The notes under the pieces are model-generated. The model was not told where the DNA came from. It saw nothing but the letters and a program-made list of their open reading frames with translations, and searched no databases. A DNA stretch of 44,359 nt, taken from contig CALUPU010000013.1 of the NCBI GenBank assembly GCA_944322725.1, positions 1 through 44,359 on the forward strand. The letters run 5' to 3'. The DNA is from Candidatus Gastranaerophilales bacterium (GTDB lineage: Bacteria > Cyanobacteriota > Vampirovibrionia > Gastranaerophilales > Gastranaerophilaceae). Of this stretch, positions 10,459-19,468 are shown piece by piece. Every line of letters begins with the position of its first letter. Within the stretch, counting starts at the first letter, position 1. A program made the position numbers and the translations under genes.

Positions 10459-11397
10459 ATGAAAAAAATCAGTCTGGTTTCAAGCTGTTATAATGAAGCA
10501 GAAAATCTCGACCACCTTTATGAAAGGGTAATGACAGCAATAGAACCTTTTTGCGACAGATACGAGTTTGAATATATTCTTCTTGATAACTGTTCCACGG
10601 ACAATACGGAACAAAAATTAAGAGAACTTGCGCGCAAAGACAATCGGGTAAAAGTAATTCTCAATGCAAGAAACTTCGGTCATATACGTTCACCCTACTA
10701 CGGTATGATACAGGCGTCCGGCGATGCTGTTATTTATCTGGCGTCTGATTTGCAAGACCCGCCCGAACTTATAAAAGATTTTATAGAAAAATGGGAGCAG
10801 GGCTACAAAATAGTACTCGGCAAAAAAATAAAGAGTGAAGAATCACCTCTGTTTTTTGCCGTAAGAACAATGTACTATGAACTAATTTCCCGCATAGCAG
10901 ATGATGACACGGGTCTTGTTAAAAACTGCACGGGATTCGGACTATATGACAGACAGGTTATTGATATTATAAAGAGTCTTGATGATCCGTATCCGTATAT
11001 CAGAGGGCTTATTTGCGATATAGGTTTTGAAAAAGCTTTTGTGGAATTTATCCAGCCTCTTCGAAAACGCGGTCTGACAAAGAATAATTTTTATACATTA
11101 TATGACAATGCAATGGTAGGTATTGTAAAACACTCCAAAGTTCCATTAAGACTCATGACATTCTTAGGGTTCGGGTTTTCGTTTTTGAGTCTGCTTGTGG
11201 CAATATTGTATTTTATTTTGAAACTGGTTTTCTGGGAAGAGTTTACTCTCGGTATGGCGCCGATTATCATAAGTATCTTTTTCCTTGCTTCCGTACAGCT
11301 TTTCTGTATGGGAGTACTGGGTGAATACATAGGCGCGATTTACACCCGTGTGAACAAAAAACCCGTTGTTGTTGAAAAAGAAAGAATAAATTTTTAA
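10459..11397 (+). CDS. GT2 family glycosyltransferase, polyprenyl-phosphate sugar synthase type (GtrB/ArnC/DPM1-like)
   Basis: A 312-residue protein with an N-terminal GT-A domain (ISLVSSCYNEAENL, then YLASDLQDPPELI, the metal and nucleotide-sugar DxD-like region) and two C-terminal membrane helices (about residues 230-250 and 265-290). This is the architecture of enzymes that move a sugar from a nucleotide donor to undecaprenyl phosphate. A GGGGGTGAC ribosome site precedes the ATG, and a TATAAT at 10427-10432 is a plausible -10 element, although the matching -35 is poor. Divergent to the GT-C array, which could use its product on the outer face. It leads the operon GT2-ldpA-tilS-hpt with 3 bp to the next gene. 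Confidence 0.85.
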   Translation: MKKISLVSSCYNEAENLDHLYERVMTAIEPFCDRYEFEYILLDNCSTDNTEQKLRELARKDNRVKVILNARNFGHIRSPYYGMIQASGDAVIYLASDLQDPPELIKDFIEKWEQGYKIVLGKKIKSEESPLFFAVRTMYYELISRIADDDTGLVKNCTGFGLYDRQVIDIIKSLDDPYPYIRGLICDIGFEKAFVEFIQPLRKRGLTKNNFYTLYDNAMVGIVKHSKVPLRLMTFLGFGFSFLSLLVAILYFILKLVFWEEFTLGMAPIIISIFFLASVQLFCMGVLGEYIGAIYTRVNKKPVVVEKERINF

Positions 11398-11400
11398 CAC

Positions 11401-12321
11401 ATGAAACACAAACTTTTTGAAAAACTCGATAATCAAAAAATTTTCAAGCTTGTGCTCGGGCTTGGCAATCAGAATTTTGAAGAAATAGAGCACCTCACGC
11501 ATATCTATGCTGCAGCGGGTGCGGATATGTTTGATATAAATCCTTCAAAAGAAGCAGTTGAGGCTGTTTTTCGGGGTGTAAAAAAAGCCGGTAAAAATAT
11601 TGAGGACTTCCTGTACTCAATCAGCACAGGCATGGAGGGTGATACGCATATTCAAAAATGCTCTATAAATCCTGACAAATGCAAACGCTGCGGCAAATGT
11701 ATAAAAAAATGCCCGAGACAGGCGATTGTATGGGAGGATAAGTATCCCAAAGTTATTGCACAAAACTGTATCGGCTGCAAAAAATGCGATGACTGCAAGG
11801 CAATAAGTTTTGGAGATGTGAAAACAAACATTGAAAATATTGTAAAAATTGCTCAAGATTACAACCTTGATTGTGTGGAACTTCACCTTTCCACAAAAAA
11901 AATTCCCGACAAAGAAATAAAATATATTATTAACAACTTTGACGGCGTATTGAGCCTGTGTCTTGACAGGAAACACTATTCCAACGAACGCATAAAAAAA
12001 CTTTTGACAAAGGTTACAAAATGGAATAACGGCACGGATTTTATTGTACAGGCAGATGGTGTTCCCATATCGGGCGGGGATAATACGTACAATTCCACCC
12101 TGCAAGCCGTTGCAATGGCGCATATTGTGCAGGATTTTGGGACTTACATTCTGATATCGGGCGGTACAAATGAAAAAACCGCACAGCTGGCTAAAATGTG
12201 TTGTCTAAGATATAATGGGATAAGCGTAGGCTCATACGCCAGAAAAATCGTGAAAGACAGGGATTTTGACGATGCCGTTGTTGAGGCTCGCAGACTTATA
12301 GAAGCTTGCAGAAATGATTAA
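11401..12321 (+). CDS. ldpA: LdpA-like [4Fe-4S] protein (cyanobacterial light-dependent period A family)
   Basis: A 306-residue protein. Two ferredoxin-type cysteine clusters are visible: C94-x2-C97-x2-C100-x3-C104-P, and C123-x2-C126-x2-C129-x2-C132. The C-terminal half carries VQADGVPISGGDNTYNST, LISGGTNEKTAQLAK and GISVGSYARKIV, which I recognise as the LdpA C-terminal block (recalled, not searched). In Synechococcus LdpA is a redox-sensing iron-sulfur protein that adjusts circadian period and associates with clock-input proteins. No clock or photosystem gene is present here, so the function in this organism is unknown. It sits 3 bp after the GT2 gene without an SD, and its end overlaps tilS by 8 bp. 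Confidence 0.75.
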   Translation: MKHKLFEKLDNQKIFKLVLGLGNQNFEEIEHLTHIYAAAGADMFDINPSKEAVEAVFRGVKKAGKNIEDFLYSISTGMEGDTHIQKCSINPDKCKRCGKCIKKCPRQAIVWEDKYPKVIAQNCIGCKKCDDCKAISFGDVKTNIENIVKIAQDYNLDCVELHLSTKKIPDKEIKYIINNFDGVLSLCLDRKHYSNERIKKLLTKVTKWNNGTDFIVQADGVPISGGDNTYNSTLQAVAMAHIVQDFGTYILISGGTNEKTAQLAKMCCLRYNGISVGSYARKIVKDRDFDDAVVEARRLIEACRND

Positions 12322-13663
12322 CAGGGTAAAAGGTTTTTTAAAAAAATATGATTTGTTGAGTCCTGAAAAAACACTCGTTGTGGGGTTTTCAGGCGGATAT
12401 GACTCTATGTGCCTGCTTGATATTCTAAGAAGAATCAGGGAAAAAACACCTTTCCGCCTTATTGCACTGCACCTCAACCATAACTGGCGTGCAAGGGAAT
12501 CGGAAATAGAGCAGGAAAACTGCGAAAACTACTGCAAACAAAATAATATAGAGATTTATACTGAAATCCTGGATAAAAATACACCGAAAACCGAAACCGC
12601 TGCCAGAGAAAAACGTCAGGAATTTTTCAAAAAGTATTACAAAAAATTTAATGCTGACGGGTTGTTTCTTGCACACACAAAGTCCGATAATACAGAAACA
12701 ATTCTCTACAGACTGTCTAAAGGTACGGGTGTAAAGGGTTTGTGCGGTATTCTGGAGAGTTCTTCGCTTGATTTTTGCAATGTGTTCAGACCCTTAATGC
12801 CTTTTGCAAGAAAAGACATAATGCGCTACTGCACTGTTAACAAACTTGTACCAAACAACGATTCCAGCAATTTTGATACAAAGTATGCACGTAATTTTCT
12901 ACGCCATCAGATAATTTCGGAACTCAAAACAATTAACCCGAAGATTGATGATGTTTTTTTGAATCTTTCAAAAATTGCACTCTCCGAGCAGAACATAATT
13001 AAAGAGTATCTTTCTAAAATCAGGCAGGAGATACAAAAAGACGGATACATTGTCACCTCTGAATTTGTAAAACTGTCAAAAGATGTTCAAAATAAGTTTA
13101 TACTCGATTTTCTTGTTGAAAAAAATCTTGAATATGATTCCAAAAAGATAGAAGAAATCTATGATTTTATAAATAAAAGCGTGCGTTTTAAATCAGGTAA
13201 AACCCTTTCTTTGACAAAGGATTTGTGGCTGTTTGTTTCTGCTGAAAAAATGTGTACCATAGATGACCTTGAACCTGAAAAAATTACGGACGAAATAAAA
13301 ATTGATAAATGCGGGTCTTACGAGTTTCATGACAGGATGGTCAGGATTGAAAAATATACGGCTGCGGATGTAAAAGATTATCCTCGTTCCACGGAAATGA
13401 AGGCATACGTTTCAATGCCTGAGGATTTTAAACTGACACTGCGCACCCGCCTGCACGGAGATGTTATCCAGCCTTTCGGCATGCAGGGAACAATGAAGCT
13501 TAAAAAACTTTTTATAAATAAAGGCATAGAAAAGTTCAAAAGAGATGATATTATACTCTTATGTAAAGGTAATGAGGTGCTCTGGGCATCAGGTGTCTGC
13601 CTGAATGAAAAACTCAGGGCAAAAACGCTTCCCACTCACGTTATAAAAATAGAAAACAGGTAA
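12314..13663 (+). CDS. tilS: tRNA(Ile)-lysidine synthase TilS
   Basis: A 449-residue protein whose N-terminal PP-loop ATPase motif SGGYDS (residues 26-31) is typical of TilS, which converts C34 of the CAU-anticodon tRNA-Ile to lysidine so that it reads AUA. LHLNHNWR, LAHTKSDNTETILYRLSKGTG and YARNFLRHQI are further TilS blocks. The C-terminal segment with LRTRLHGDVIQPFGMQGTMK matches the TilS C-terminal substrate-binding domain. The start overlaps ldpA by 8 bp. hpt follows after 3 bp, a tilS-hpt pairing that is widespread in bacteria; the usual next partner ftsH is absent here. Confidence 0.95.
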   Translation: MINRVKGFLKKYDLLSPEKTLVVGFSGGYDSMCLLDILRRIREKTPFRLIALHLNHNWRARESEIEQENCENYCKQNNIEIYTEILDKNTPKTETAAREKRQEFFKKYYKKFNADGLFLAHTKSDNTETILYRLSKGTGVKGLCGILESSSLDFCNVFRPLMPFARKDIMRYCTVNKLVPNNDSSNFDTKYARNFLRHQIISELKTINPKIDDVFLNLSKIALSEQNIIKEYLSKIRQEIQKDGYIVTSEFVKLSKDVQNKFILDFLVEKNLEYDSKKIEEIYDFINKSVRFKSGKTLSLTKDLWLFVSAEKMCTIDDLEPEKITDEIKIDKCGSYEFHDRMVRIEKYTAADVKDYPRSTEMKAYVSMPEDFKLTLRTRLHGDVIQPFGMQGTMKLKKLFINKGIEKFKRDDIILLCKGNEVLWASGVCLNEKLRAKTLPTHVIKIENR

Positions 13664-13666
13664 ATT

Positions 13667-14203
13667 ATGCTCGATAAAAAAGTTGAAGATTTAAAAATTT
13701 TATTTTCTGAAGAAGAAATCGAAAAAAGAACACGGGAACTTGCACAGGAGATAAATTCGGATTTTGGCGAAAAAGAAGATTTAACCTTGATTTGTATTTT
13801 AAAAGGCTCAAGTATATTCTGCTGTGATTTGTGCAAACATCTTAAAATGCCTGTTCAGATGGAGTTTATAAGAGTGTCAAGCTACGGCAATGCACAGGTT
13901 TCGTCAGGTCATGTTCAGGCACTGGATTTGACTCTGCCGAATCTTGAAGGGAGAAATGCACTCATAGTAGAAGATATTATTGATACAGGCTGTACAATGA
14001 AATTTTTAACCGAAATTCTTTGCAGAACTCACAAACTCAAAAATCTCAAAGTTGTAACTCTTTTAAACAAAAAAATTGCACGAAAAGCAGACATTGAGCC
14101 TGATTATTACGGCTTTGAAGTGGATGACAAATTTGTTGTGGGCTACGGGCTTGATTACGAAGGATATTTTCGCAATCTCCCTTATGTCGGCTATTTTGAA
14201 TAA
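13667..14203 (+). CDS. hpt: Hypoxanthine phosphoribosyltransferase
   Basis: A 178-residue type I phosphoribosyltransferase. The PRPP-binding motif VEDIIDTG is at residues 101-108, with ILKGSSIFCCDL and MEFIRVSSYGN upstream and YYGFEVDDKFVVGYGLDYE downstream, all diagnostic of HPRT. It salvages hypoxanthine (and usually guanine) to the nucleotide using PRPP. Length is normal for the family (about 175-185). It is the last gene of the GT2-ldpA-tilS-hpt operon and converges on the acyltransferase gene across 42 bp. Confidence 0.95.
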   Translation: MLDKKVEDLKILFSEEEIEKRTRELAQEINSDFGEKEDLTLICILKGSSIFCCDLCKHLKMPVQMEFIRVSSYGNAQVSSGHVQALDLTLPNLEGRNALIVEDIIDTGCTMKFLTEILCRTHKLKNLKVVTLLNKKIARKADIEPDYYGFEVDDKFVVGYGLDYEGYFRNLPYVGYFE

Positions 14204-14245
14204 GGCTTAAGAATGCTGTGCGGTTTAAACTGCTGTGCCTGAGGC

Positions 14246-15082
14246 TTAAACTCCGGAATCAGGTTTTACATCGATTTTTTTAAGCCGTTTTTCGAGTTTT
14301 TTGTACCATTTGAGTTTTTGTTTGTACAAATACTCATATCCGTCAATATTGCCGTGTCTGATGTCTTCAAACTGTCTGTCGCACAGGGCTTCAAAATTTG
14401 TCTCGAGCATGTGCGTAAGTTCTTTTCTGTCAATATTGTAATCCGTTAAAACAATTGGTTCTCCGACTTCACAGAGGACTTCGGGCTTGTCTTCTCTTAA
14501 AAATGGATAGTTGACAGCAACGGGGATAAGGTTTATACCGCCTGCTTTTTTAACGACATTTTTGGCAATATAAGCCAGCCCTGTCTGAAACTCAACAGGT
14601 CTGTACATAGGCGGTCTGATTATTCCCTGAGGGAAAATCCAGAGTGATTTTTTATTGTCGCAAAGTTCGTCAACAGAATACTGTAGTGCCCGCATAGATG
14701 CCTGTGCCGATTTTTTGTTAACAGGAAAAGCGCCTGCTCTGGCAAGGATAGGGAATCTGTTCATTTCTTCAATCATCATTCTGATATCGGTTTTGAAGAT
14801 TCTGCGGCAGAGATTGTAGCCTACGATACCGTCCCACCAGTTATTGTGAGGTGCATAAATTATATTTGCAAAATAAGGGTCACGTTTATCGTAATTTTCT
14901 TTATTTTTGATTTTTAAAGAGAAAAATCTGTTCTCGAGCATTTTATAAAAAAACTGATCCGCAACCCATCTCCAGAAAGGCGTGGGTTTGGCTGCTCTAA
15001 ACTTCTCGTCTTTGTTGCGCAGTTTTGTCGGTGGCACATCCGAGTATAATTGTTGATTCTCCTTATGAAGTAGATTGCCCAA
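14246..15082 (-). CDS. PlsC-like lysophospholipid acyltransferase
   Basis: A 278-residue protein with the acyltransferase HX4D motif as HNNWWD (H79, D84), and FPQGIIRPP around residues 150-157 in place of the usual FPEGTRS block. These place it in the lysophospholipid/glycerolipid acyltransferase superfamily, in the branch often seen in cyanobacteria and relatives. The start is a TTG at 15080-15082 with AAGGAG 9 bases upstream; no good ATG is available. A TAGAAT at 15104-15109 (read on the minus strand) may be the -10 element. It stands alone and converges on hpt. Exact acceptor lipid unknown. Confidence 0.75.
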   Translation of the reverse strand: MGNLLHKENQQLYSDVPPTKLRNKDEKFRAAKPTPFWRWVADQFFYKMLENRFFSLKIKNKENYDKRDPYFANIIYAPHNNWWDGIVGYNLCRRIFKTDIRMMIEEMNRFPILARAGAFPVNKKSAQASMRALQYSVDELCDNKKSLWIFPQGIIRPPMYRPVEFQTGLAYIAKNVVKKAGGINLIPVAVNYPFLREDKPEVLCEVGEPIVLTDYNIDRKELTHMLETNFEALCDRQFEDIRHGNIDGYEYLYKQKLKWYKKLEKRLKKIDVKPDSGV

Positions 15083-15149
15083 TTGTGTGTACTCCTTATT
15101 GTAATTCTACCCCGTAATTAAGTTTTTTTGAAGAGTTTTTATAAATTTT

Positions 15150-16445
15150 TTACATTTGGCTGTTAATTTGTATAGAAAATATGGGAATTTTTCTCATATT
15201 ATCTTTTTTGCCGGCGTAAAAATCAAGCCATACTTCTTTGGCGGCAAAAATTTCATCTTTGTCAGTGTATGTGTATTTTAGTAAATATTCCTGTGAAACG
15301 GCTCTTGATTTTAAAGGATGTTTTTTGGAATATAATTTTTCTTCAAGAACTGTTTTTGTTTTGTCGTTGTATCTTAATTTGGCGATAATATAAAGTGTAT
15401 TAAAGTCATATTTTGAATTATTTTCTATTTTGTATTTAAAAATGATAGTCTGTTTTGTTTTAAAAAGATTGTTTTTAACTTTCAGCTTAACGGGTTCAAT
15501 GGCAATATCACTGTCAGTAATTACGTATCTTTTTTCAAAATTTCTTATAGCTCTTAGTTTGTGTTTGTATAAGTCTGTTCTTAAATCATCACCGTTTTCG
15601 TAATACATTTTTATAAGACTGATTAGTATTTCTTCATACATGTCATAGTTTATCAGTCCGGGGTCGGTTTTGTATGTTTTTTCCATATAATTGTATGCCT
15701 GCTGAGGGTCAAAATTTTTGTATAAAATAGCAAGTTTGTAGAATAATATTGGAGTTTCTTTATATAAAAGTGCTGTTTCAAGACTTTCTATTGCTTTGTC
15801 CAATTTGCGGTGCTTGTAATAGTTGTCTGCGATTTTGTTGTAACAGTCGAGAATACCTGTTATTGCAATATTTTTTTTGTCGGAATCCACTTTTTTAAAA
15901 TAGAAAAATGCTATTTTGTACTGATTTACCGCATCATCATAATGGCTTTTCTGCCATAGTGCATCTCCCAGATTCATGTAAAAATCACCTTTTGCAATCA
16001 AAAGCGGTTTATGGTCAGTATCTTTGATTTTTTTGACTATCTCAAGCGCTTTTTTATATTTGTTCTGTTTAACATAAAGGTTGGCAAGTCCCAGATATGA
16101 ACTGTATACACCGTAAGGAGATTTTTCTATGGCTTTTTTGTACTGTTCTTCTGCCTGTGCATACCCGAAAATAAGTTCGTACAGGTTGCCGAGTTTTACG
16201 TTTATGGAGTAATCAGAGGGGTTTTTGCGAGCTTCTTCAAGGTATCTTGTTATCAAATATCCTATGAGTTCATTATCTTTTGCAGTGTTTGATATTTTTG
16301 CAAGCATTCTGGCATGGTGTTCCGCAACAATTTTTGAACAGCCTGTTGCTACTCCTGCAAGGAAAAGCGACACAATCAACGCAATGATGATTGTGCGTAC
16401 ATATTCGAGAACTTCTTTATTATTCAAATAATTCTTGAATTGCAA
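15150..16445 (-). CDS. Membrane-anchored TPR-repeat protein
   Basis: A protein of about 431 residues with one N-terminal membrane helix (TIIIALIVSLFLAGVATGC region) followed by a run of tetratricopeptide repeats covering roughly residues 75-280 (for example AQAEEQYKKAIEKSPYGV and DKAIESLETALLYKETPIL). The C-terminal ~120 residues form a beta-rich domain. TPR repeats usually scaffold protein complexes; the partner is not evident. The start I prefer is the TTG at 16443-16445, with AAGGAA about 9 bases upstream; a TTG six codons earlier is open but has no ribosome site. Either way it overlaps the end of the mgtC gene, implying coupled translation. Confidence 0.7.
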   Translation of the reverse strand: MQFKNYLNNKEVLEYVRTIIIALIVSLFLAGVATGCSKIVAEHHARMLAKISNTAKDNELIGYLITRYLEEARKNPSDYSINVKLGNLYELIFGYAQAEEQYKKAIEKSPYGVYSSYLGLANLYVKQNKYKKALEIVKKIKDTDHKPLLIAKGDFYMNLGDALWQKSHYDDAVNQYKIAFFYFKKVDSDKKNIAITGILDCYNKIADNYYKHRKLDKAIESLETALLYKETPILFYKLAILYKNFDPQQAYNYMEKTYKTDPGLINYDMYEEILISLIKMYYENGDDLRTDLYKHKLRAIRNFEKRYVITDSDIAIEPVKLKVKNNLFKTKQTIIFKYKIENNSKYDFNTLYIIAKLRYNDKTKTVLEEKLYSKKHPLKSRAVSQEYLLKYTYTDKDEIFAAKEVWLDFYAGKKDNMRKIPIFSIQINSQM

Positions 16446-17130
16446 CAGATTCGATTCCTTCAATATTGTTTAACTCTTTGTGCAGTGCCTGCACAGGACT
16501 CTTGTCAAAAACATCCAGCCTGAAACTGATTTTGACCATACCTTCATTCGATGTGGAGTTTGCTTTGTTTATTTCAAAAATAGAGTTAAATTTTTCTATT
16601 ATTTTTGAATAAATTGAGTCAGCAATGTTTAAAGGTGCGTAAAAACTCACTTTAAATTTGCGCGGATTTTTCGAGCCTTTGTGGATATACTGTTTTTCAA
16701 AGATTCTGATAACAACAAGCGTACCCACAGCCAGCACTGTCGAAACAATTGCGAGCGATGTAAATCCGCAGCCGCAAGCCATACCGATACTCGCCGTAAT
16801 CCACAGCGTGGCTGCCGTAGTCAAGCCGTATATTGAGTAGCCGTGTCTTAAAACTGTACCCCCGCCGATAAAACCTATACCGGTGAGGATTTGTGCTGCG
16901 ATACGGGCAGGGTCTGCCTGCGGGCTGTGTGCAAAAACAGGGAATGCGTGTATAGAGAGCAATGTAAAGATACAAGACCCCAGACACACCAGCATGTGTG
17001 TTCTTAAACCCGCCCATTTGTTTGTGATTTCGCGTTCAAAACCTATTGCAAAACCCAGCACTATTGCCAGCAGAATATCCAGCATCATGCTTTTTTCTAT
17101 TAAAACGTGACTAAATAAAAAATTTTCCAT
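16420..17130 (-). CDS. MgtC/SapB family membrane protein
   Basis: A 236-residue protein. The N-terminal ~140 residues hold four to five membrane helices with the MgtC/SapB signature GFEREITNKWAGLRTHMLVC followed by IGFIGGGTVLR. The C-terminal ~80 residues form a cytosolic ACT-like domain. MgtC proteins are linked to growth in low magnesium and to inhibition of the F-type ATPase in Salmonella; the role of free-living homologues is less clear. A GGAAGAGA site precedes the ATG. Its 3' end overlaps the TPR gene, so the two form one transcription unit. Confidence 0.88.
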   Translation of the reverse strand: MENFLFSHVLIEKSMMLDILLAIVLGFAIGFEREITNKWAGLRTHMLVCLGSCIFTLLSIHAFPVFAHSPQADPARIAAQILTGIGFIGGGTVLRHGYSIYGLTTAATLWITASIGMACGCGFTSLAIVSTVLAVGTLVVIRIFEKQYIHKGSKNPRKFKVSFYAPLNIADSIYSKIIEKFNSIFEINKANSTSNEGMVKISFRLDVFDKSPVQALHKELNNIEGIESVAIQELFE

Positions 17131-17207
17131 TATTCTCTTCCGCTTAATTCCGCCTTAATTGTGATTGGCTTCGAGCCGTTATGATTATTGCCCGAATTAT
17201 TAAAATT

Positions 17208-18278
17208 CTACCTCATTTTGCTCTTCGGGTCTAATATGTCCCTTATTGTATCACCTATGAGGTTAAAAGATAATACCGCAATAAAAATTAAAAAACCCGG
17301 AGTCAAAAGCCACGGACGATAGATTATATTTACATACTCCTGTGCTTCTTTTAACATATTTCCCCAGCTTGCATCAGGCTGCTGTATACCCAGCCCCAAA
17401 AAGCTTAACCCCGATTCCGCGAGAATGTATGAAGGCACTGAAAGAGTCATCGCAACTATTACATAACTTAATGTCTGCGGGAGCAAATGCTTTACAATAA
17501 TTCGGAGTTTTGAAGCACCTATGGACTCTGCTGCCTGAACAAATTCCTGATTTTTGATAGACAAAACCATACCCCTCACAACACGCGAGAATCCTGCCCA
17601 GCCTATCAGAGCAAGGATTACGGTTATCAAGGTAAATCTCTGTATGCTTGTCATATTGGTAGGCAGAATCGCAGCCAGAATAATCAAAAGATAAAAACTC
17701 GGGATGGACATAATCGCCTCTGAAACCCTCATCATAAGGTTGTCGGCAATCCCTCCGAGATACCCGGAAATCCCTCCGTACAGCATACCCAGAGGGAACG
17801 AAATAAACAACGCAAGAAACCCGATAGTAAGAGAAATCCGCCCGCCAAACAGTATACGGGAGAATATGTCACGACCATTTATGTCTGTCCCGAGCAAAAA
17901 CAGTCGTCCGTCCTTGTCTACTGTCACAAGGTGTCTTTCCATAGGTATAAGCCCGAGGAATTTATACTTTTCTCCTTTGGAAAAGAATTTCAGATAATAT
18001 TTTTTGCTCCTGTCGAGTTTGTAGGTTATTTTTAACTCATCAGGGTTGAAATATCTTTTATAATTATATGTATAAGGACGCGAGAGTTTACCGTTTTCGT
18101 CAATTGTAAAAACTTTTGACGGCGGAACATAAGCCCTGTGGCGGTCAGAAAATTCTTTTGAATACGGTGCCAGAAAATCCGCAAACAAAATCCCAAGATA
18201 GAGTATTAAAAGCACTATAAGAGCAGTTGTTGCGTATTTGTCTTTAAAAATTTGTGAGAGTACGCTGTTTTTTTTCAT
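17208..18278 (-). CDS. ABC transporter permease, dipeptide/oligopeptide type (OppC/DppC-like)
   Basis: A 356-residue inner-membrane permease. The N-terminal helix is followed by a long outer loop (about residues 40-130) and then LGTDINGRDIFSRILFGGRISL, a hallmark of OppC/DppC. EFVQAAESIGASKLRIIVKHLLP is the EAA loop that docks on the ATPase, and LSFLGLGIQQPDASWGNML closes the domain. It overlaps the OppB-like gene by one base (TGATG). No ATP-binding subunit or substrate-binding lipoprotein is next to it, so the substrate is open (peptides, nickel or others) and its partners must be encoded elsewhere. Confidence 0.9.
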   Translation of the reverse strand: MKKNSVLSQIFKDKYATTALIVLLILYLGILFADFLAPYSKEFSDRHRAYVPPSKVFTIDENGKLSRPYTYNYKRYFNPDELKITYKLDRSKKYYLKFFSKGEKYKFLGLIPMERHLVTVDKDGRLFLLGTDINGRDIFSRILFGGRISLTIGFLALFISFPLGMLYGGISGYLGGIADNLMMRVSEAIMSIPSFYLLIILAAILPTNMTSIQRFTLITVILALIGWAGFSRVVRGMVLSIKNQEFVQAAESIGASKLRIIVKHLLPQTLSYVIVAMTLSVPSYILAESGLSFLGLGIQQPDASWGNMLKEAQEYVNIIYRPWLLTPGFLIFIAVLSFNLIGDTIRDILDPKSKMR

Positions 18279-19246
18279 CAGTTCACACTCACTCTCGGAT
18301 CAACAAGTTTTAACAGAATATCGGCAAGAAGATTGCCTAAGATGAGCATAATTGTACCCATCATCAAGGACGCCATAACAAGGTTTATGTCAGATTTCAT
18401 TACTGCTTCGAGTATAAGACGCCCGAGACCGGGATATTGAAAAACGTACTCCGTAAGCGCTGCACCGCTTAATAATGAGGCAAACTCAAACCCCAGAAGC
18501 GTTACCATGGGGTTTATAGCGTTTCTAAGTGCGTGCTTGTATACCACTTTGTTTTCGCTTAAACCTTTTGCTCGAGCGAATTTTACATAATCGGAACCCA
18601 GCACATCAAGCAGGTTGCCTCTCATCTGCCTTTGCAATCCTGACAAAGAGATTGTAAACAGGACTATCACAGGCAAGACAAGATGGTGCGCAATGTCCAG
18701 AATCCTGCCTGCTAAGCCGAGATTGGAAAAGTTGTAAGAAGTAAGCCCGCCTGTGGGGAACCAGCCTGTTTTTACGGCAAAAATCAAAAGCAAAAGCGCA
18801 AAGAAAAACGAAGGAATCGCCATACCAATACTGGTTATGACCGTAAGTATCCTGTCTATCGGTTTTTTCCAGTTCAGTGCAGCATAAATCCCTAAAGGTA
18901 TACCGGCCATCCATGTTAAAAGTATTACGACAGTTGTCAATAAAAGGGTATTTGGGATTCTTTCCCACAGCTTTGTGCTGACTTTTTCTCCTGTAACCGT
19001 TACCCCGAGGTCGCCTTTCAGAAAGCTTTTGAGCCACAGCCCGTACTGAACTATTTTGGGCTTGTCCAGCCCGAGTCTTTGCTGCTCGGCTTTCAGGGTT
19101 TCCTGTGATATGGAAGGATTCAGCCTCAATTCTCCAAGAGGGTCAACAGGGCTGAGTCTTATTATAAAAAAGCTTATTATCGACACCAGAAAAAGCAATG
19201 GTATCGCCTGCAATAATCTTTTTAAAATATATACAAATATTTGCAT
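18278..19246 (-). CDS. ABC transporter permease, dipeptide/oligopeptide type (OppB/DppB-like)
   Basis: A 322-residue permease with six membrane helices. It begins ILKRLLQAIPLLFLVSIISFFIIRLSPVDP, the conserved OppB/DppB start, and has the EAA loop DYVKFARAKGLSENKVVYKHALRNA and the C-terminal EYVFQYPGLGRLILEAV block. It heterodimerises with the OppC-like protein encoded immediately downstream (one-base overlap). The ATG at 19244-19246 lacks an obvious SD. The 222 bp upstream region separates it from the divergent ctpA gene. Confidence 0.9.
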   Translation of the reverse strand: MQIFVYILKRLLQAIPLLFLVSIISFFIIRLSPVDPLGELRLNPSISQETLKAEQQRLGLDKPKIVQYGLWLKSFLKGDLGVTVTGEKVSTKLWERIPNTLLLTTVVILLTWMAGIPLGIYAALNWKKPIDRILTVITSIGMAIPSFFFALLLLIFAVKTGWFPTGGLTSYNFSNLGLAGRILDIAHHLVLPVIVLFTISLSGLQRQMRGNLLDVLGSDYVKFARAKGLSENKVVYKHALRNAINPMVTLLGFEFASLLSGAALTEYVFQYPGLGRLILEAVMKSDINLVMASLMMGTIMLILGNLLADILLKLVDPRVSVN

Positions 19247-19468
19247 ACAACTATTTTACAGGACGATTAGAGTTTTGCAATTAGTTTATTGTCGGATAAT
19301 ATTTTACAAAAATAAATATTTTGCGGAATTTTGAAACTTTTGCAAAAAAATATTGTCTTATTGTGCAGGAATCAAGAGAGAAAGGTTAGCAGTTTTTCGG
19401 ATATAAAAAAGTCCGCGCTTTATGGTATTATATTGTTGACCTAAAATTTAGGAAAAAGAGGTAGAATT

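Noticed and set aside
11617-12123. A 168-codon minus-strand frame inside ldpA
   Set aside because: Phe/Cys-rich antisense shadow of a well-supported gene.
14204-14245. Repeated GCTGTGC and GGCTTAA words between hpt and the acyltransferase gene
   Set aside because: Too short and irregular to call a repeat; may be chance in a 42 bp gap.
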